This document shows, piece by piece, positions 35,357 through 45,901 of a DNA stretch of 64,000 nt (its first letter is position 1; each line of letters opens with the position of its first letter). The DNA is from Spirochaeta cellobiosiphila DSM 17781 (GTDB lineage: Bacteria > Spirochaetota > Spirochaetia > DSM-17781). Location: NCBI RefSeq assembly GCF_000426705.1, contig NZ_KE384554.1:124001-188000 (forward strand), written 5' to 3'. The notes under the pieces were generated by a model that had not been told where the DNA came from, did no database searches, and saw only the letters and a list, made by a program, of their open reading frames with translations. The translations under genes and the position numbers were made by a program.

Positions 35357-36801
35357 TTTATTGACTCCTTACTTGAGTATAATTTATATAAAGCCTGTCC
35401 TAATTCCCAATTATTACCAGCTCCCATTGTTAGAAAGAGATCGCCCGATTTTAATATGTCCGTCACTAACTTAATGCTTTCTAATGGTTCTTCTTCATAA
35501 TAAACACTATTATGATATTCCTTAGTTTTGTGATACAAATCCTGTCCTCTAATGGTTCCTTGAGTTTCTCTTGCAGAGGCATATATTTTGTGAAGAATGA
35601 CAACATCAGCACTAGAGAATGCTTGTGCAAACTCATCAAAGAGACTAATGGTCCTAGAATAAGTATGAGACATAAAATCAACAACGATTCTGCGATCAGG
35701 ATAGAACTCCCGTACCCCTTCTATAGTGGTTTTAAGAGCTGTAGGATGATGGCCATAATCATCCATAAACAAAATGCCGCAAGCTTCTCCTATCACCTCT
35801 GATCTTCTTTTTGTGCCTTTAAAACTTATCAAGCTGTTATGCCAGGAATCCAAAGTAGAAGATTCTATCTTCAACTCTTTATACTTATAGAGTTCAGTAA
35901 TAACAGCTAAAGCAGCTGTTGCATTGAGAATATTATGTCGACCAGGCACAGCCAAAGTCCATAGTTTATTAAAATTCACTAGTTGAAATGTAAATTGACC
36001 TGATTCAAACTCAGTCGAGGTTATAGTATATAGACTATTGCATGAATAGCCATAAGGAATTAATCGTAAATCTGGCCTCAGAGAAGATAAACTCTCAATA
36101 AAACTAATAACATTTTGACTATCGCCATAGTATATTACAGATCCACCCTTTGGTATTTTCTGACAATAACTTAGAAAGGCATCTTTTATATCATCTAGAT
36201 CTTTAAAATAATCAAGATGATCTTCTTCTAGACTAGTTATTAATACTACATTTGGATCGAAAAATAGAAAATGTCTTCTATATTCACAGGTCTCAGCTAC
36301 AAACAACTCTTCTCCCTGTGTTAAGACAGGTGAATTGTCAAATTGACTTACAATGGAACCAGCTAATACAGAAGCTTGTAATGGAGTATTTTTAATTAAT
36401 GTACCAATTAAGGCTGTGGTGGTTGTCTTTCCATGTATGCCAGCAACACCAACAAAATAAGACTCTTTTGATAATAATCCTAAAGCTTGGGGATAAACAG
36501 CCATAGGGATTTTTAATTCACTAGCTTTTAGTAGTTGGGGATGAGAATCTACATCATAAGCGGCTGAATAAATAACAAAATCATAGGTATCATCAAGAGC
36601 ATCAATAGAAAAATCAACATCAAAATCTATATTGTACTTTGATAAAATTAAATCTGTAAAGAAAGGTTCCCCGACATCAGAACCATAGACAAAATAATCC
36701 TTTGTTTTTAGAAGGGCTGCCAATGCAGCCATTCCAGTACCTTTTATCCCAACAAAAAATATTTTACTTTTATTTTTTGGAAAATAATTAAGTTCTACCA
36801 T
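35353..36801 (-). CDS. murC: UDP-N-acetylmuramate-L-alanine ligase
   Basis: 482 residues. Rossmann UDP-binding start VGIKGTGMAALAALL (about 17-31), ATP-binding GIHGKTTTTALIG (about 119-131), the DHLDYF element and the DDYGHHPTALKTTIEG motif are those of the MurC branch of Mur ligases. It adds L-Ala to UDP-MurNAc in peptidoglycan synthesis. Mpl is an alternative because the families are related, but the length and motifs fit MurC. It lies 27 bases downstream of the large TPR gene. Confidence 0.9.
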   Translation of the reverse strand: MVELNYFPKNKSKIFFVGIKGTGMAALAALLKTKDYFVYGSDVGEPFFTDLILSKYNIDFDVDFSIDALDDTYDFVIYSAAYDVDSHPQLLKASELKIPMAVYPQALGLLSKESYFVGVAGIHGKTTTTALIGTLIKNTPLQASVLAGSIVSQFDNSPVLTQGEELFVAETCEYRRHFLFFDPNVVLITSLEEDHLDYFKDLDDIKDAFLSYCQKIPKGGSVIYYGDSQNVISFIESLSSLRPDLRLIPYGYSCNSLYTITSTEFESGQFTFQLVNFNKLWTLAVPGRHNILNATAALAVITELYKYKELKIESSTLDSWHNSLISFKGTKRRSEVIGEACGILFMDDYGHHPTALKTTIEGVREFYPDRRIVVDFMSHTYSRTISLFDEFAQAFSSADVVILHKIYASARETQGTIRGQDLYHKTKEYHNSVYYEEEPLESIKLVTDILKSGDLFLTMGAGNNWELGQALYKLYSSKESIN

Positions 36802-36828
36802 TAAGGAATAATATTGAAGACATCCATA

Positions 36829-39651
36829 TTATTCAAGTGATTTGGCCTTTTCATACCAGATAGTATCACTAAAATTTTGCTCTAACTGATTATAGAAAAA
36901 TTGACTGGAGGAACTAGAAGTCATACTTGCTTGATAAGCTAACAAATAACCTTCATAAAGAATTCTTCCTTTCTCTTGTTCACTATTTAAATTAACAAAT
37001 GCTTTTTGAACAATCTCAGCAGCTTGTTCAAACCCCTGTTGTGTATATACAATTTGTATTTCCTTAGAGTATGATTCCAACACATCAGGACTGATTCCTG
37101 AATTAATAACCACATCGAATAGTAAATAAGCATTAGTTAGATTATTTTGAGCATAATAATACTCACCCATTAAAAACTGAGCTTCTACTAAATATTTAGA
37201 ACTTTCAGGATTTTTTAATATATTTTTTAGCTGGTCAATAATGAACTCATCATCTGGATATAGTCTACCCAAAGCAACATATAAAGGATCAGTAGGGAAT
37301 TGGATACTGGTATTATTAGTCTTAAGATAATCAAGAACACTTTGATTGAATTCATTTGAATTAGTGGTTCTTATTGTAATAGCGAGTGCATCAGAGGCTC
37401 CCAAGGCATTAGGGTCATTTGGATAATTCTCAAGAAACCTCATAAATAATCTTCTAGCCTCACTATAATTATTCCAAGTAAACGCAGTTTTGGCTCCATT
37501 AAGATAAATCAATTTTTCTAAGTCGGGAGAAGCCTTTTGTAGGGAATTATCGGTAATACTACGAATCTCTTCGTTATTGTTACTACCATACTGATATTCT
37601 AATAATGAAATATACCCATCAATAATAGCTCCTAAATCTTTTCCCTTAGATAGTCCTTCATAATATAATTCGCTTGCCTTGGTATAATTACCAAGCCCTA
37701 AATAGGCATCTACAAGATAAGGTAATAAATCACTGCCTTGTTTGTTACCAATAAAATTAATCGCTTCTTCATACTTTTTGGCACTGATAGCTGCTTGTAT
37801 AACCCTCTTACCTGCATCCTTTTGTTTCAGAGGATCAGTCATTAAAGTATAATATTGTTTGTAGGTTTCAAGTGCGTCTTCTGCTTCATCAGCTAATAAC
37901 TGAGCTTCCCCTAAATTCAATAAAAGTTTTTCCCTCATAGATCCATTTAAAGTAGTATTCGCTGCTAAATACTCTTTTATGGCTTGAGTATAATCAGCAG
38001 TACGTTTGTAGATATTCCCTTTATAATAGTGAGTTTTAGGAGCGAAAGTGGAATCAGGCTTCTCACGAAGTAAACGATTGAATACACCTAATGCTTTGTC
38101 ATTATCATTGATATTCATAAAACAAATACCTCTTGCTAAAAGAGCTTTTTCATAAAGCTCTCCCGTACTCAACAATTCGGTAATTCTATAGTAATACCCT
38201 TCACTTCGCATGTATTCTTTTCGTAAACTATAAATGTAACCCATTCTATATAGGGCTTTGGTTGCCACATCTAAATCCTCTGATTCAGTAAGAACAGATA
38301 AAGATGAGGTATCAATATCCGTATGCCCCTGTTGTAAGGCAATATCTATTCTTTTCAGAACATAGATACTATGATACTCAGAATCAGGATAAAAGCGATC
38401 TAACATATTAAGCCAATCTAATTCATCATCATAAGCTTCATTACGCTCTAGACGTGTTACAACAACTTGGGCAATTCGTTCAGAACCCTCATACTGACTA
38501 TAATTCAGGAGATAAGACTTCAAACGTTCAGCACCAAGTTGCCAATCCCCATGCTCCATTTGAATACGACCCCAATTGTAAGTCGCCAATCTTTTGATTT
38601 CTGAATCAGGCCCGTCTATGCTTGATTCTAACCAAGGTAATGCTTTAAGGGGGTCATCAGTATTAAAATAAGTTTTTCCTAAACCATAATAGTAATTCTG
38701 CTTTTCTTCCGGATCTGTAGCTAAACTAATCAATTTTTTATAATAGTTTTGTCCATCTGTAAATAAGTTATTATCTGTTGCATGATCTGCTAGAAGGATA
38801 AGACTATTCTTATACAAATCACCTGTATTATAATCATTTACAAGCAAATCCAATAAAGAATAGCCTTCATCAGCTTTTCCCAATTGTAATTTTAGCATTG
38901 CCAATCTATATAAAGCATCTTTTCTATATTCAGAAGAAGGAGAAGTCTTTAGGAAGGTGTCCCAACGACTTTCAGCACTTTCATAATCTTTTAATTCAAA
39001 AGCAACTTGCCCTATTAAATACACACTATCTATAGACCATTCAGAACGTGGATAACTAATCAATAGCTGATTGAAATTATTACGGGCATCAATCCAATTT
39101 TCAAGTAACATATTAGTGGTACCCATTCGATACAAGGCTTGAGCTTTAAAATTATCCTTTAAATCACCATCAAAACTTACTTTATATTCGCTAAGAGCTT
39201 TTTTCAGTTTATTGTTCTTCTCATAACTCAGGGCCAAATAAAAATGGCTTTGACTTAATAAGGCAACTTCATTTGTATAATCTACTTGCTTTTTAAAAGC
39301 AATTTCTGATTTACGATAATCCTGTAATCCTAAATAAGAAGCCCCAATCCAATAGTTTATTCGACTAATAAAACGACTTGAGGGATATCTCTTTTCCATT
39401 GAGCTAAATTGATTTGCTGCTCTTTTATAATCATTTTTATAAAAAAAACTAACCCCTTGATAATAATAAGCATCATCAGCACGAGTATCATTAGGATAGG
39501 TTTTAACCAATTGTCCAAAATATAATAGAGCTTCATCAAAATTCTTTTGACCAAAAGCCTGTTGGCCTTTAAAGAACAAAGCATCTGAGCCTTCACCAAA
39601 TAAGGTTAGGCTCAGTAAGAAAAGAGATATAACTATAAGTTGTCGCTTCAT
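36829..39651 (-). CDS. Large secreted TPR protein
   Basis: 940 residues with a signal peptide (1-19) and about 20 TPR-like repeats over nearly the whole length (for example DDAYYYQGVSFFYKNDYKRA and APKTHYYKGNIYKRTADYTQ). The first 200 residues resemble the YbgF/CpoB and BamD style of repeat. It is probably a periplasmic scaffold for envelope assembly (inference). It overlaps the clpC stop by 4 bases and precedes murC. It has no enzyme motif. Confidence 0.82.
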   Translation of the reverse strand: MKRQLIVISLFLLSLTLFGEGSDALFFKGQQAFGQKNFDEALLYFGQLVKTYPNDTRADDAYYYQGVSFFYKNDYKRAANQFSSMEKRYPSSRFISRINYWIGASYLGLQDYRKSEIAFKKQVDYTNEVALLSQSHFYLALSYEKNNKLKKALSEYKVSFDGDLKDNFKAQALYRMGTTNMLLENWIDARNNFNQLLISYPRSEWSIDSVYLIGQVAFELKDYESAESRWDTFLKTSPSSEYRKDALYRLAMLKLQLGKADEGYSLLDLLVNDYNTGDLYKNSLILLADHATDNNLFTDGQNYYKKLISLATDPEEKQNYYYGLGKTYFNTDDPLKALPWLESSIDGPDSEIKRLATYNWGRIQMEHGDWQLGAERLKSYLLNYSQYEGSERIAQVVVTRLERNEAYDDELDWLNMLDRFYPDSEYHSIYVLKRIDIALQQGHTDIDTSSLSVLTESEDLDVATKALYRMGYIYSLRKEYMRSEGYYYRITELLSTGELYEKALLARGICFMNINDNDKALGVFNRLLREKPDSTFAPKTHYYKGNIYKRTADYTQAIKEYLAANTTLNGSMREKLLLNLGEAQLLADEAEDALETYKQYYTLMTDPLKQKDAGKRVIQAAISAKKYEEAINFIGNKQGSDLLPYLVDAYLGLGNYTKASELYYEGLSKGKDLGAIIDGYISLLEYQYGSNNNEEIRSITDNSLQKASPDLEKLIYLNGAKTAFTWNNYSEARRLFMRFLENYPNDPNALGASDALAITIRTTNSNEFNQSVLDYLKTNNTSIQFPTDPLYVALGRLYPDDEFIIDQLKNILKNPESSKYLVEAQFLMGEYYYAQNNLTNAYLLFDVVINSGISPDVLESYSKEIQIVYTQQGFEQAAEIVQKAFVNLNSEQEKGRILYEGYLLAYQASMTSSSSSQFFYNQLEQNFSDTIWYEKAKSLE

Positions 39652-42140
39652 GATTTTACGGTAACAGCTTCCTTGTTCGTATTATTTTTTTTCTTAAAAA
39701 TAAGGCAGTCTTTTCTAAAATCAGCTTGAATTGTGTCTCCAGCTTTGAATTTACCTTTAAGAATTTCCATAGATAAAGGATCCTCTAAATAACGTTGTAT
39801 GGCCCTTCTAAGAGGTCTAGCTCCATATACTTCATCATAACCTTCTTTTATAAGGAATTCCTTACCCTTCTTACCAATGTTAAGAAACAGATTCTGGCTC
39901 AATAAACGTTGTTTAATATCAGCTAGCATGATTTCAAAGATATTAGCAACTTCCTTATTGTTAAGACTATGGAATACTACTATATCATCAATTCTATTTA
40001 TAAACTCAGGACGTAGAAATCTTTTTAACTCATTAAGGGCCGAGTTTTTAATTTCATTGTAAGACATAATACCAGAATCTGTCTGAAAACCGACTCCTGC
40101 ACTTTTACTGATCTGTCGAGCACCAGCATTAGAGGTCATTATAAGTACAGTATTACGGAATGAAACAGTATGACCAAGATTGTCCTGAAGCTCCCCTTCT
40201 TCCAATACCTGCAATAACAGGTTAAATACATCGGGATGGGCTTTTTCTATCTCATCAAGCAATACAACACTATATGGTCGTCTCCTAATCTTTTCAGTAA
40301 GGAGACCACCTTCTTCATATCCAACATATCCTGGAGGTGCTCCCACAAGACGGCTCACATTATGTTTTTCCATAAAGTCTGACATATCCAACCGTATTAA
40401 AGCATCAGGATCACCGAACAAGAATTCGGCTAATGTTTTTGCTAACAAAGATTTACCTACACCAGTTGGTCCTAAGAAAACAAAAGAACCTAAAGGACGT
40501 CTTGGATTACTAATACCTGTTCTTGAACGTCGAATGGCAGAAGCAATTACCTTAATAGCATCATGTTGTCCGATAACTGTCTTATGGAGTTCATCTTCAA
40601 TTCTTAATAATTTATCGCTTTCTTCCTGAGCAATGCGACTTAGAGGAATACCTGTTATCTCACTAATAATAGCCTGAATATCTTCTGCAGATACTAAATT
40701 ACGGGTAGTTTTAAGTTTTGACTGCCAATCTTGTTTTAAAGATTCAATTTGTTCTTTTAATTGACGTACACTATCTCTGAGGCTTGCGGCCTTTTCATAG
40801 TCCTGATTATTAACAAAATTTATCTTCTCAGCCGTTAAGTCCTCTACCTGTTTTTCCAGGGAGCCTAATTCTTTAGGACGGACACCTTTTTCAATACGTT
40901 TTTGTGCTCCTGCTTCATCCAGAAGATCAATGGCCTTATCAGGTAAACTTCGCTCAGTTATATACCTCTGACTTAGACGGGCTGCTTCTTCAATAGCATC
41001 TTCCGTATAGGAAACATTGTGATGTTCCTCGTATTGAGTACTAACTCCTTTTAGAATATCAATTGTTTCTTCAACAGAAGGTTCCGAAACCATAACGGTC
41101 TGAAATCTACGTTCAAGAGCAGGGTCTTTCTCTATATATTTCTTATACTCGTTTAATGTTGTAGCACCAATACATTGGATCTCACCACGAGATAGAGCTG
41201 GTTTGAGCATATTACTTGCATCAATAGCACCTTCAGCTCCACCAGCTCCAATGATAGTATGTAATTCATCTATAAAAAGAATTATGTTACCAATTGTGGT
41301 TATCTCTTTCATTACGCGTTTAAGACGTTCTTCGAATTCCCCACGATATTTTGTTCCAGCGATCAAACTGGCTAAATCCAAAGTAACAACTCTTTTTCCC
41401 AATAATACTTCAGGCGCTGTTCCATCAATGATACGTTGGGCTAAACCTTCCACTATGGCTGTCTTACCAACACCAGGATCACCGATTAAAACAGGATTAT
41501 TCTTACTTCTTCTTGCTAAAATCTGTATCACTCGGGCTATTTCTTTATCTCTGCCAATAACTGGATCTAATTTACTTTCCTTAGCCATAACGGTAAGATC
41601 TCTGCTAAATTCATCCAGTGTTGGTGTGGGGCGGCGATTATTATTAGATGGCTTCCATCGTCCACCAGGCTGATTGCCTGCAGGTTCCTTACGTTTATTG
41701 GAAGAACCAGAGAGTTCTGAAATAATATCCCTAAGTATCTCCACTGTGATTTTATGATCCCCCAGGTAGTGACTTATTACACTACCCTGTTCATTAGCCG
41801 CTGCTAATAAGAGATGTTCTGTTCCAATATATTCATGTCCCAAATTGCGGGCTTCGACAGCAGAATCTTCTAATATTTTCTTTCCTCTTTTAGAAGGAGG
41901 AACATCTCCAAGAATAAATCCGCTTTGTTTTTTAGGAATGGCCTTTTCTAATTCTAATTGTAAATCAGAAGGATCAATATTAATGGATTTGAGAGCCTTA
42001 TATCCCACACCATCCCCATCTTTTAATAAGGCTATTATTATATGTTCTGGAAGCAACTGATCACTATGATACCTCTTTGCTTCCTCCTGTGCAAAAACAG
42101 TTAAGATTCTCTGCGCTCTTTGGGTTAGACCTTTAAACAT
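39648..42140 (-). CDS. clpC: ClpC AAA+ protease ATPase
   Basis: 830 residues. Double ClpN repeat (1-145), AAA1 with Walker A GDPGVGKT (220-227), a middle region holding a UVR-like coiled coil (NNQDYEKAASLRDSVRQLKEQ), and AAA2 with GPTGVGKS and DEIEKAHPDVFN. ClpC unfolds substrates for ClpP; arginine-phosphorylated proteins are targets where McsB is present. AGGAGG lies 4 bases before the ATG. It lies 8 bases downstream of mcsB. Confidence 0.95.
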   Translation of the reverse strand: MFKGLTQRAQRILTVFAQEEAKRYHSDQLLPEHIIIALLKDGDGVGYKALKSINIDPSDLQLELEKAIPKKQSGFILGDVPPSKRGKKILEDSAVEARNLGHEYIGTEHLLLAAANEQGSVISHYLGDHKITVEILRDIISELSGSSNKRKEPAGNQPGGRWKPSNNNRRPTPTLDEFSRDLTVMAKESKLDPVIGRDKEIARVIQILARRSKNNPVLIGDPGVGKTAIVEGLAQRIIDGTAPEVLLGKRVVTLDLASLIAGTKYRGEFEERLKRVMKEITTIGNIILFIDELHTIIGAGGAEGAIDASNMLKPALSRGEIQCIGATTLNEYKKYIEKDPALERRFQTVMVSEPSVEETIDILKGVSTQYEEHHNVSYTEDAIEEAARLSQRYITERSLPDKAIDLLDEAGAQKRIEKGVRPKELGSLEKQVEDLTAEKINFVNNQDYEKAASLRDSVRQLKEQIESLKQDWQSKLKTTRNLVSAEDIQAIISEITGIPLSRIAQEESDKLLRIEDELHKTVIGQHDAIKVIASAIRRSRTGISNPRRPLGSFVFLGPTGVGKSLLAKTLAEFLFGDPDALIRLDMSDFMEKHNVSRLVGAPPGYVGYEEGGLLTEKIRRRPYSVVLLDEIEKAHPDVFNLLLQVLEEGELQDNLGHTVSFRNTVLIMTSNAGARQISKSAGVGFQTDSGIMSYNEIKNSALNELKRFLRPEFINRIDDIVVFHSLNNKEVANIFEIMLADIKQRLLSQNLFLNIGKKGKEFLIKEGYDEVYGARPLRRAIQRYLEDPLSMEILKGKFKAGDTIQADFRKDCLIFKKKNNTNKEAVTVKS

Positions 42141-42148
42141 ACAACCTC

Positions 42149-43192
42149 CTAGAGTGTACGAATTTCTTTTGTAGCCATGCGAAGTAATTCTGCCCTTTTC
42201 GATAGATTCTTTTGAAAATCAACCTCATTTGGCCCTTCTTCTTCATAAGCAAGATGGCTATCTTGTATAAAATATAATATCCTATCGCATTTTTTTAAAT
42301 CACAATCTATAAGTTTAAGTGTACTTCCTAATCTTAAGTTCATTATGTGCCCTTCAGCTTCGTACTTTTCCATAATTCGAGCTTGTTGGCAAATCCCCAA
42401 TGATCTAAATATTCTATCCTCTATAGCAGCCCTATTTCTTTGATACAATTTCTGCCGTTCTATGATCTCCAAGTTTCTAAGGTCTTGAGAAACCCTTTCA
42501 ATTGCTTGAATGGTATCAATCTCGGAAGCCCCCAATGTATAACGATTAGATATTTGAAAAAGTTCTTGTCTACCATCATCTGAATCAGAATAGAAACCTC
42601 TAACTTGAAGTCCTTGATCTTCTAACCGCATTAATAGATGTTCAAAATCTTTACGAACACATAAACCTGGTAGATGTAGTAATGTAGAGACTTTCATATT
42701 TGTACCAGATTGATAGATATTTGGTGACAAATACCCCAACTCTGCGTCAAAGGCCCATTGGTTATCATGATTCCAAAGATCTTGTATATTTTTAAAAGTC
42801 TGTATTAACTCATCCTTAGGCATTCCTGCTCTAAAATACAATAATCGAAAATGATCTACATTATTGATGTGTATAGCACCATCAAAGTCAGGCATGAAAG
42901 AAAAATGCAGATGAGGATTCAAGGCTATCGTTTCATCAATGATTTGCCTTTCTCTTAATAGTCCTTTTTCTACACTAGTTAGGCTATCAATATCCAGGAG
43001 AGGTCCAAAATCTTTATGATCTTTTAACTGATCCTTAAAGTGATTAATTATATCCTTATAATCTTCTTCATTGAGTTGTTTAGTAAAGGAATAGTTTTTT
43101 AGATTTCTCCCCACTCTCATTCTTGTACTAATTATGACATCCCTCTGAGGATTATCTTTATCAAGCCAATTCAAATCCTTATTGATTAACAA
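42149..43192 (-). CDS. mcsB: Protein-arginine kinase McsB
   Basis: 347 residues of the phosphagen-kinase fold. STRMRVGRNL (22-31), LHLPGLCVRK, VRGFYSDSDD, FQISNRYTLGASE and LRLGSTLKLID parallel B. subtilis McsB. It phosphorylates protein arginines, marking them for ClpCP. It overlaps mcsA by 7 bases. The cluster is mcsA-mcsB-clpC without the repressor gene ctsR in the window. Confidence 0.92.
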   Translation of the reverse strand: MLINKDLNWLDKDNPQRDVIISTRMRVGRNLKNYSFTKQLNEEDYKDIINHFKDQLKDHKDFGPLLDIDSLTSVEKGLLRERQIIDETIALNPHLHFSFMPDFDGAIHINNVDHFRLLYFRAGMPKDELIQTFKNIQDLWNHDNQWAFDAELGYLSPNIYQSGTNMKVSTLLHLPGLCVRKDFEHLLMRLEDQGLQVRGFYSDSDDGRQELFQISNRYTLGASEIDTIQAIERVSQDLRNLEIIERQKLYQRNRAAIEDRIFRSLGICQQARIMEKYEAEGHIMNLRLGSTLKLIDCDLKKCDRILYFIQDSHLAYEEEGPNEVDFQKNLSKRAELLRMATKEIRTL

Positions 43193-43647
43193 TGTTTAAG
43201 CTCCTGGATTTTATCACGAATAAGGGCTGCTTCTTCATACATTTCTTTTTCAATCAAATCAGTTAACTTATGTTCCAATTTTGTTATCTCTTCCTGTCGT
43301 ACATCTGGAATACCTTTATACTTGAGAACGAGACCATTATGTTTATGGAGAAGGTCCTTTATCTCATTTCGAAAAAAAAGATAACACAAAGGACAACCTA
43401 CTTCTTTATTCTTTTTAATATCTTCTACAGATTGTTGACAGCCAGGGCATTTGTCCAGGGAATTGTCCTCATGAGGATTCAATGAGTTCATAATTTGACC
43501 TAGGTTGAATTGTACTTTACCATCAACATTTTCAATACCTTTGTCCTTAGCACAGGTAATACATAGATAATGAGTAATTTCTTTGCCTTGTGTTTTCTGT
43601 TGTAACTGAATTTGTGCGACTCTTTTACCGCATATTTCACATTTCAT
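43186..43647 (-). CDS. mcsA: McsA, McsB activator with zinc fingers and UVR domain
   Basis: 153 residues. Four CxxC pairs (Cys3/6, 29/32, 67/70, 85/88) form two zinc-binding sites, and a C-terminal UVR domain (about 115-150, LEHKLTDLIEKEMYEEAALIRDKI) completes the McsA layout. McsA activates McsB and links it to ClpC. Its start shares one base with the stop of the preceding methyltransferase gene (TAATG). Confidence 0.93.
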   Translation of the reverse strand: MKCEICGKRVAQIQLQQKTQGKEITHYLCITCAKDKGIENVDGKVQFNLGQIMNSLNPHEDNSLDKCPGCQQSVEDIKKNKEVGCPLCYLFFRNEIKDLLHKHNGLVLKYKGIPDVRQEEITKLEHKLTDLIEKEMYEEAALIRDKIQELKHC

Positions 43648-44582
43648 TAGTCTTCCTTAGTATTGTGTCGGATCTCAAAAGAATAATGTATCTTCTTATC
43701 CTGGAAGTCATTAGGAATCGTTAAGTGAGTTGTTTCCTTGACAAGATACTGATCAAGAATCTGAGGATCCATGGTAAATTTCCTATAGTTATTAGAAAAT
43801 AACAGAATACCATCTGATTTTAGTCGATCCATACATCTTCGAATTAGAAACAAATGATCCTTACTAACATCGAAGATCTGATTCATTTTTTTACTATTTG
43901 AGAACGTTGGAGGATCCAATACAATAATATCATAATAAGGTTCACCATAAAAAGACAACCATTTTAGGATATCTTCTCGAATGAACTTATGTTTTTTAAT
44001 ATCAAGATTGTTTAATTCAAAGTTTTCCCTAGCCCAGTCCAGATAAGTATTAGATAAATCAACACTATCTACTTGAATAGCCCCACCAGAAGCAGCATAG
44101 ACTGAAAAACTTCCAGTATAACAGAATAAATTCAACACACGTTTACCAGAAGATAGAGAACGAACATTTTGCCTGGATATTCTATGATCAAGAAATAGTC
44201 CCGTATCAAGATACGAATCAAGATCAATATGAAAACTAAGATCCGTCTCCCTTATAACATACTTTTTACCATGATCTTTTTTATTGTATTGTAAAGACCC
44301 ACTTTGTTTTTTCCTCTGACGGAAATGTAGATGATTATCATCTATATCAAAAGTCCGTTTAATGAGGGCAAGAACCTTATCATTACGCTCATTTACTACT
44401 TCTTCAGGTAAATGCTCTTTTTCGTATTCAGTTAGAGATATGTGATTACCATATTCTTCAATAATATACGGGAATCCGGGAACATCATTATCATAAAAGC
44501 GAAAAGCTTCATAATTCTGACGACGTGCCCATTTTTTAAAATGCTTGTAACGTTTACGAATTCTATTCTCAAAAGCTTCCAT
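43647..44582 (-). CDS. rlmK: 23S rRNA methyltransferase, RlmK-like
   Basis: 311 residues. The start (ENRIRKRYKHFKKWARR ... FRFYDNDVPGFPYIIEEYG) is like the C-terminal half of E. coli RlmKL, the enzyme making m7G2069 in 23S rRNA. The SAM motif NLFCYTGSFSVYAASGGA and DPPTFSNSKKM also fit. RlmI, an m5C enzyme, is an alternative, but no PUA domain is present. AGGAG lies 8 bases before the ATG. Confidence 0.82.
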   Translation of the reverse strand: MEAFENRIRKRYKHFKKWARRQNYEAFRFYDNDVPGFPYIIEEYGNHISLTEYEKEHLPEEVVNERNDKVLALIKRTFDIDDNHLHFRQRKKQSGSLQYNKKDHGKKYVIRETDLSFHIDLDSYLDTGLFLDHRISRQNVRSLSSGKRVLNLFCYTGSFSVYAASGGAIQVDSVDLSNTYLDWARENFELNNLDIKKHKFIREDILKWLSFYGEPYYDIIVLDPPTFSNSKKMNQIFDVSKDHLFLIRRCMDRLKSDGILLFSNNYRKFTMDPQILDQYLVKETTHLTIPNDFQDKKIHYSFEIRHNTKED

Positions 44583-44593
44583 ATTATCAGCTC

Positions 44594-45901
44594 CTAATGA
44601 CGATGAAGAATATCAACAGGTTTTAAATTGGCTGCCTTTTGGGCAGGAAAACTAGTACTAATAAACGCTAAAATATTGGCAAAAAAGAATATTCCCAATA
44701 ACTTATATATATGAATAACAGTCGGTATTTTTTCCAAATAATATTCACGTCCCCAATTAACATGAGGTAATATTAGCTGTCCTTGACTTAAGCTTAGCTT
44801 AACAGCAGACACAATATTTATTGATCCTTCTAACAAAGATATAACAAAATTAATGTTAACACCTATCAGTAAACCAAGAGCTAATCCGACTAAACTTCCT
44901 AAGAAACCAATACCACAACCAGTCATTAAGTATTTGTTTTTAACATAAGTAGGGGAAGCGCCCAGGGACCGCAATATGGCTATTTCTTTTGTATCTTCAA
45001 TCACTATCATAATAAGAGAGGAGCTTATGTTAATAGCGGCAACAGCAATAATAACAGCCATAATAAATAAGAGAAGTATTTGTGTAGTCTCAAAATTCTT
45101 GAATTGGCTATAACCTAAATTGTACCAAGAATAGGCACCATAACCAGAGGGGAGCTGTGAATTCACTTCATAAGTTAAGGCCATTAAATCTTGTTGAGGA
45201 TTCCTAACCTTAAGTCCATATAATACTGTACCTTGTTCTTTACCTATAATACTAATAGATTCATCAAATGAAATGAATAACCATAGCTTATCCAATTCAC
45301 GGTAACCAGTTGATACAATACCTGTTACATGAAAACTGGTAATTTTGGGCAAATATCTTTGACTTGAGATCTTCTTTAATGTACTTAATTTTACAGAGTC
45401 ACCAACTTTTAGATTTAATTTACTAGCTAGTTCCTGCCCTAATACAATATCATTATTTTTGCTCAAATCAAAAGATCCTGATTTAATCTGTAAATAATCC
45501 CTTAAACCAGCATCTTTTTCATACCAAAGCGGATCAACTCCACGAATAAAACCAACAGTTTTCCCTAAGTCATTAAATAACATCCCCGTACTCTGATGTT
45601 CAAACCAACCACTTTTAAACCAATCTTCTCCGTCAAAAGCTTGAGAAAGTTCTAATTCCATATCTTCGATAGACTTTGATCTAAAAGACCTTATCTGAAA
45701 ATGATATAATGAGGTTTCGATATACCTTTTTGTGATCCCAAAGATCATACCATCGGATACTAATAAGACAACTACTATAGGTATAACACTTAATACAATA
45801 CCCCAAAATGCCGATTTGAGATTCTTAGACTTTTTTGTACCTTTTAATATATCAGCAATAGGTTTAAACCCCAGTCGTAGATTATTGATAATATTTTTCA
45901 T
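44594..45901 (-). CDS. LolC/LolE-type ABC permease (second copy)
   Basis: 435 residues. Four membrane helices (about 28-50, 280-305, 325-360 and 400-420) with a large extracytoplasmic MacB-like domain between the first two, and the FtsX-type signature ITSILRSLGA-like EIAILRSLGASPTYV. With the other permease and the ATPase it forms a lipoprotein-release (Lol) exporter that extracts lipoproteins from the inner membrane. It overlaps the ATPase gene by 4 bases. Confidence 0.87.
   Translation of the reverse strand: MKNIINNLRLGFKPIADILKGTKKSKNLKSAFWGIVLSVIPIVVVLLVSDGMIFGITKRYIETSLYHFQIRSFRSKSIEDMELELSQAFDGEDWFKSGWFEHQSTGMLFNDLGKTVGFIRGVDPLWYEKDAGLRDYLQIKSGSFDLSKNNDIVLGQELASKLNLKVGDSVKLSTLKKISSQRYLPKITSFHVTGIVSTGYRELDKLWLFISFDESISIIGKEQGTVLYGLKVRNPQQDLMALTYEVNSQLPSGYGAYSWYNLGYSQFKNFETTQILLLFIMAVIIAVAAINISSSLIMIVIEDTKEIAILRSLGASPTYVKNKYLMTGCGIGFLGSLVGLALGLLIGVNINFVISLLEGSINIVSAVKLSLSQGQLILPHVNWGREYYLEKIPTVIHIYKLLGIFFFANILAFISTSFPAQKAANLKPVDILHRH

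Noticed and set aside
41203-41673. 156-residue plus-strand open frame inside clpC
   Set aside because: It lies wholly antisense to the conserved ClpC AAA1 domain and its translation is low-complexity, so it reflects codon bias of the real gene.
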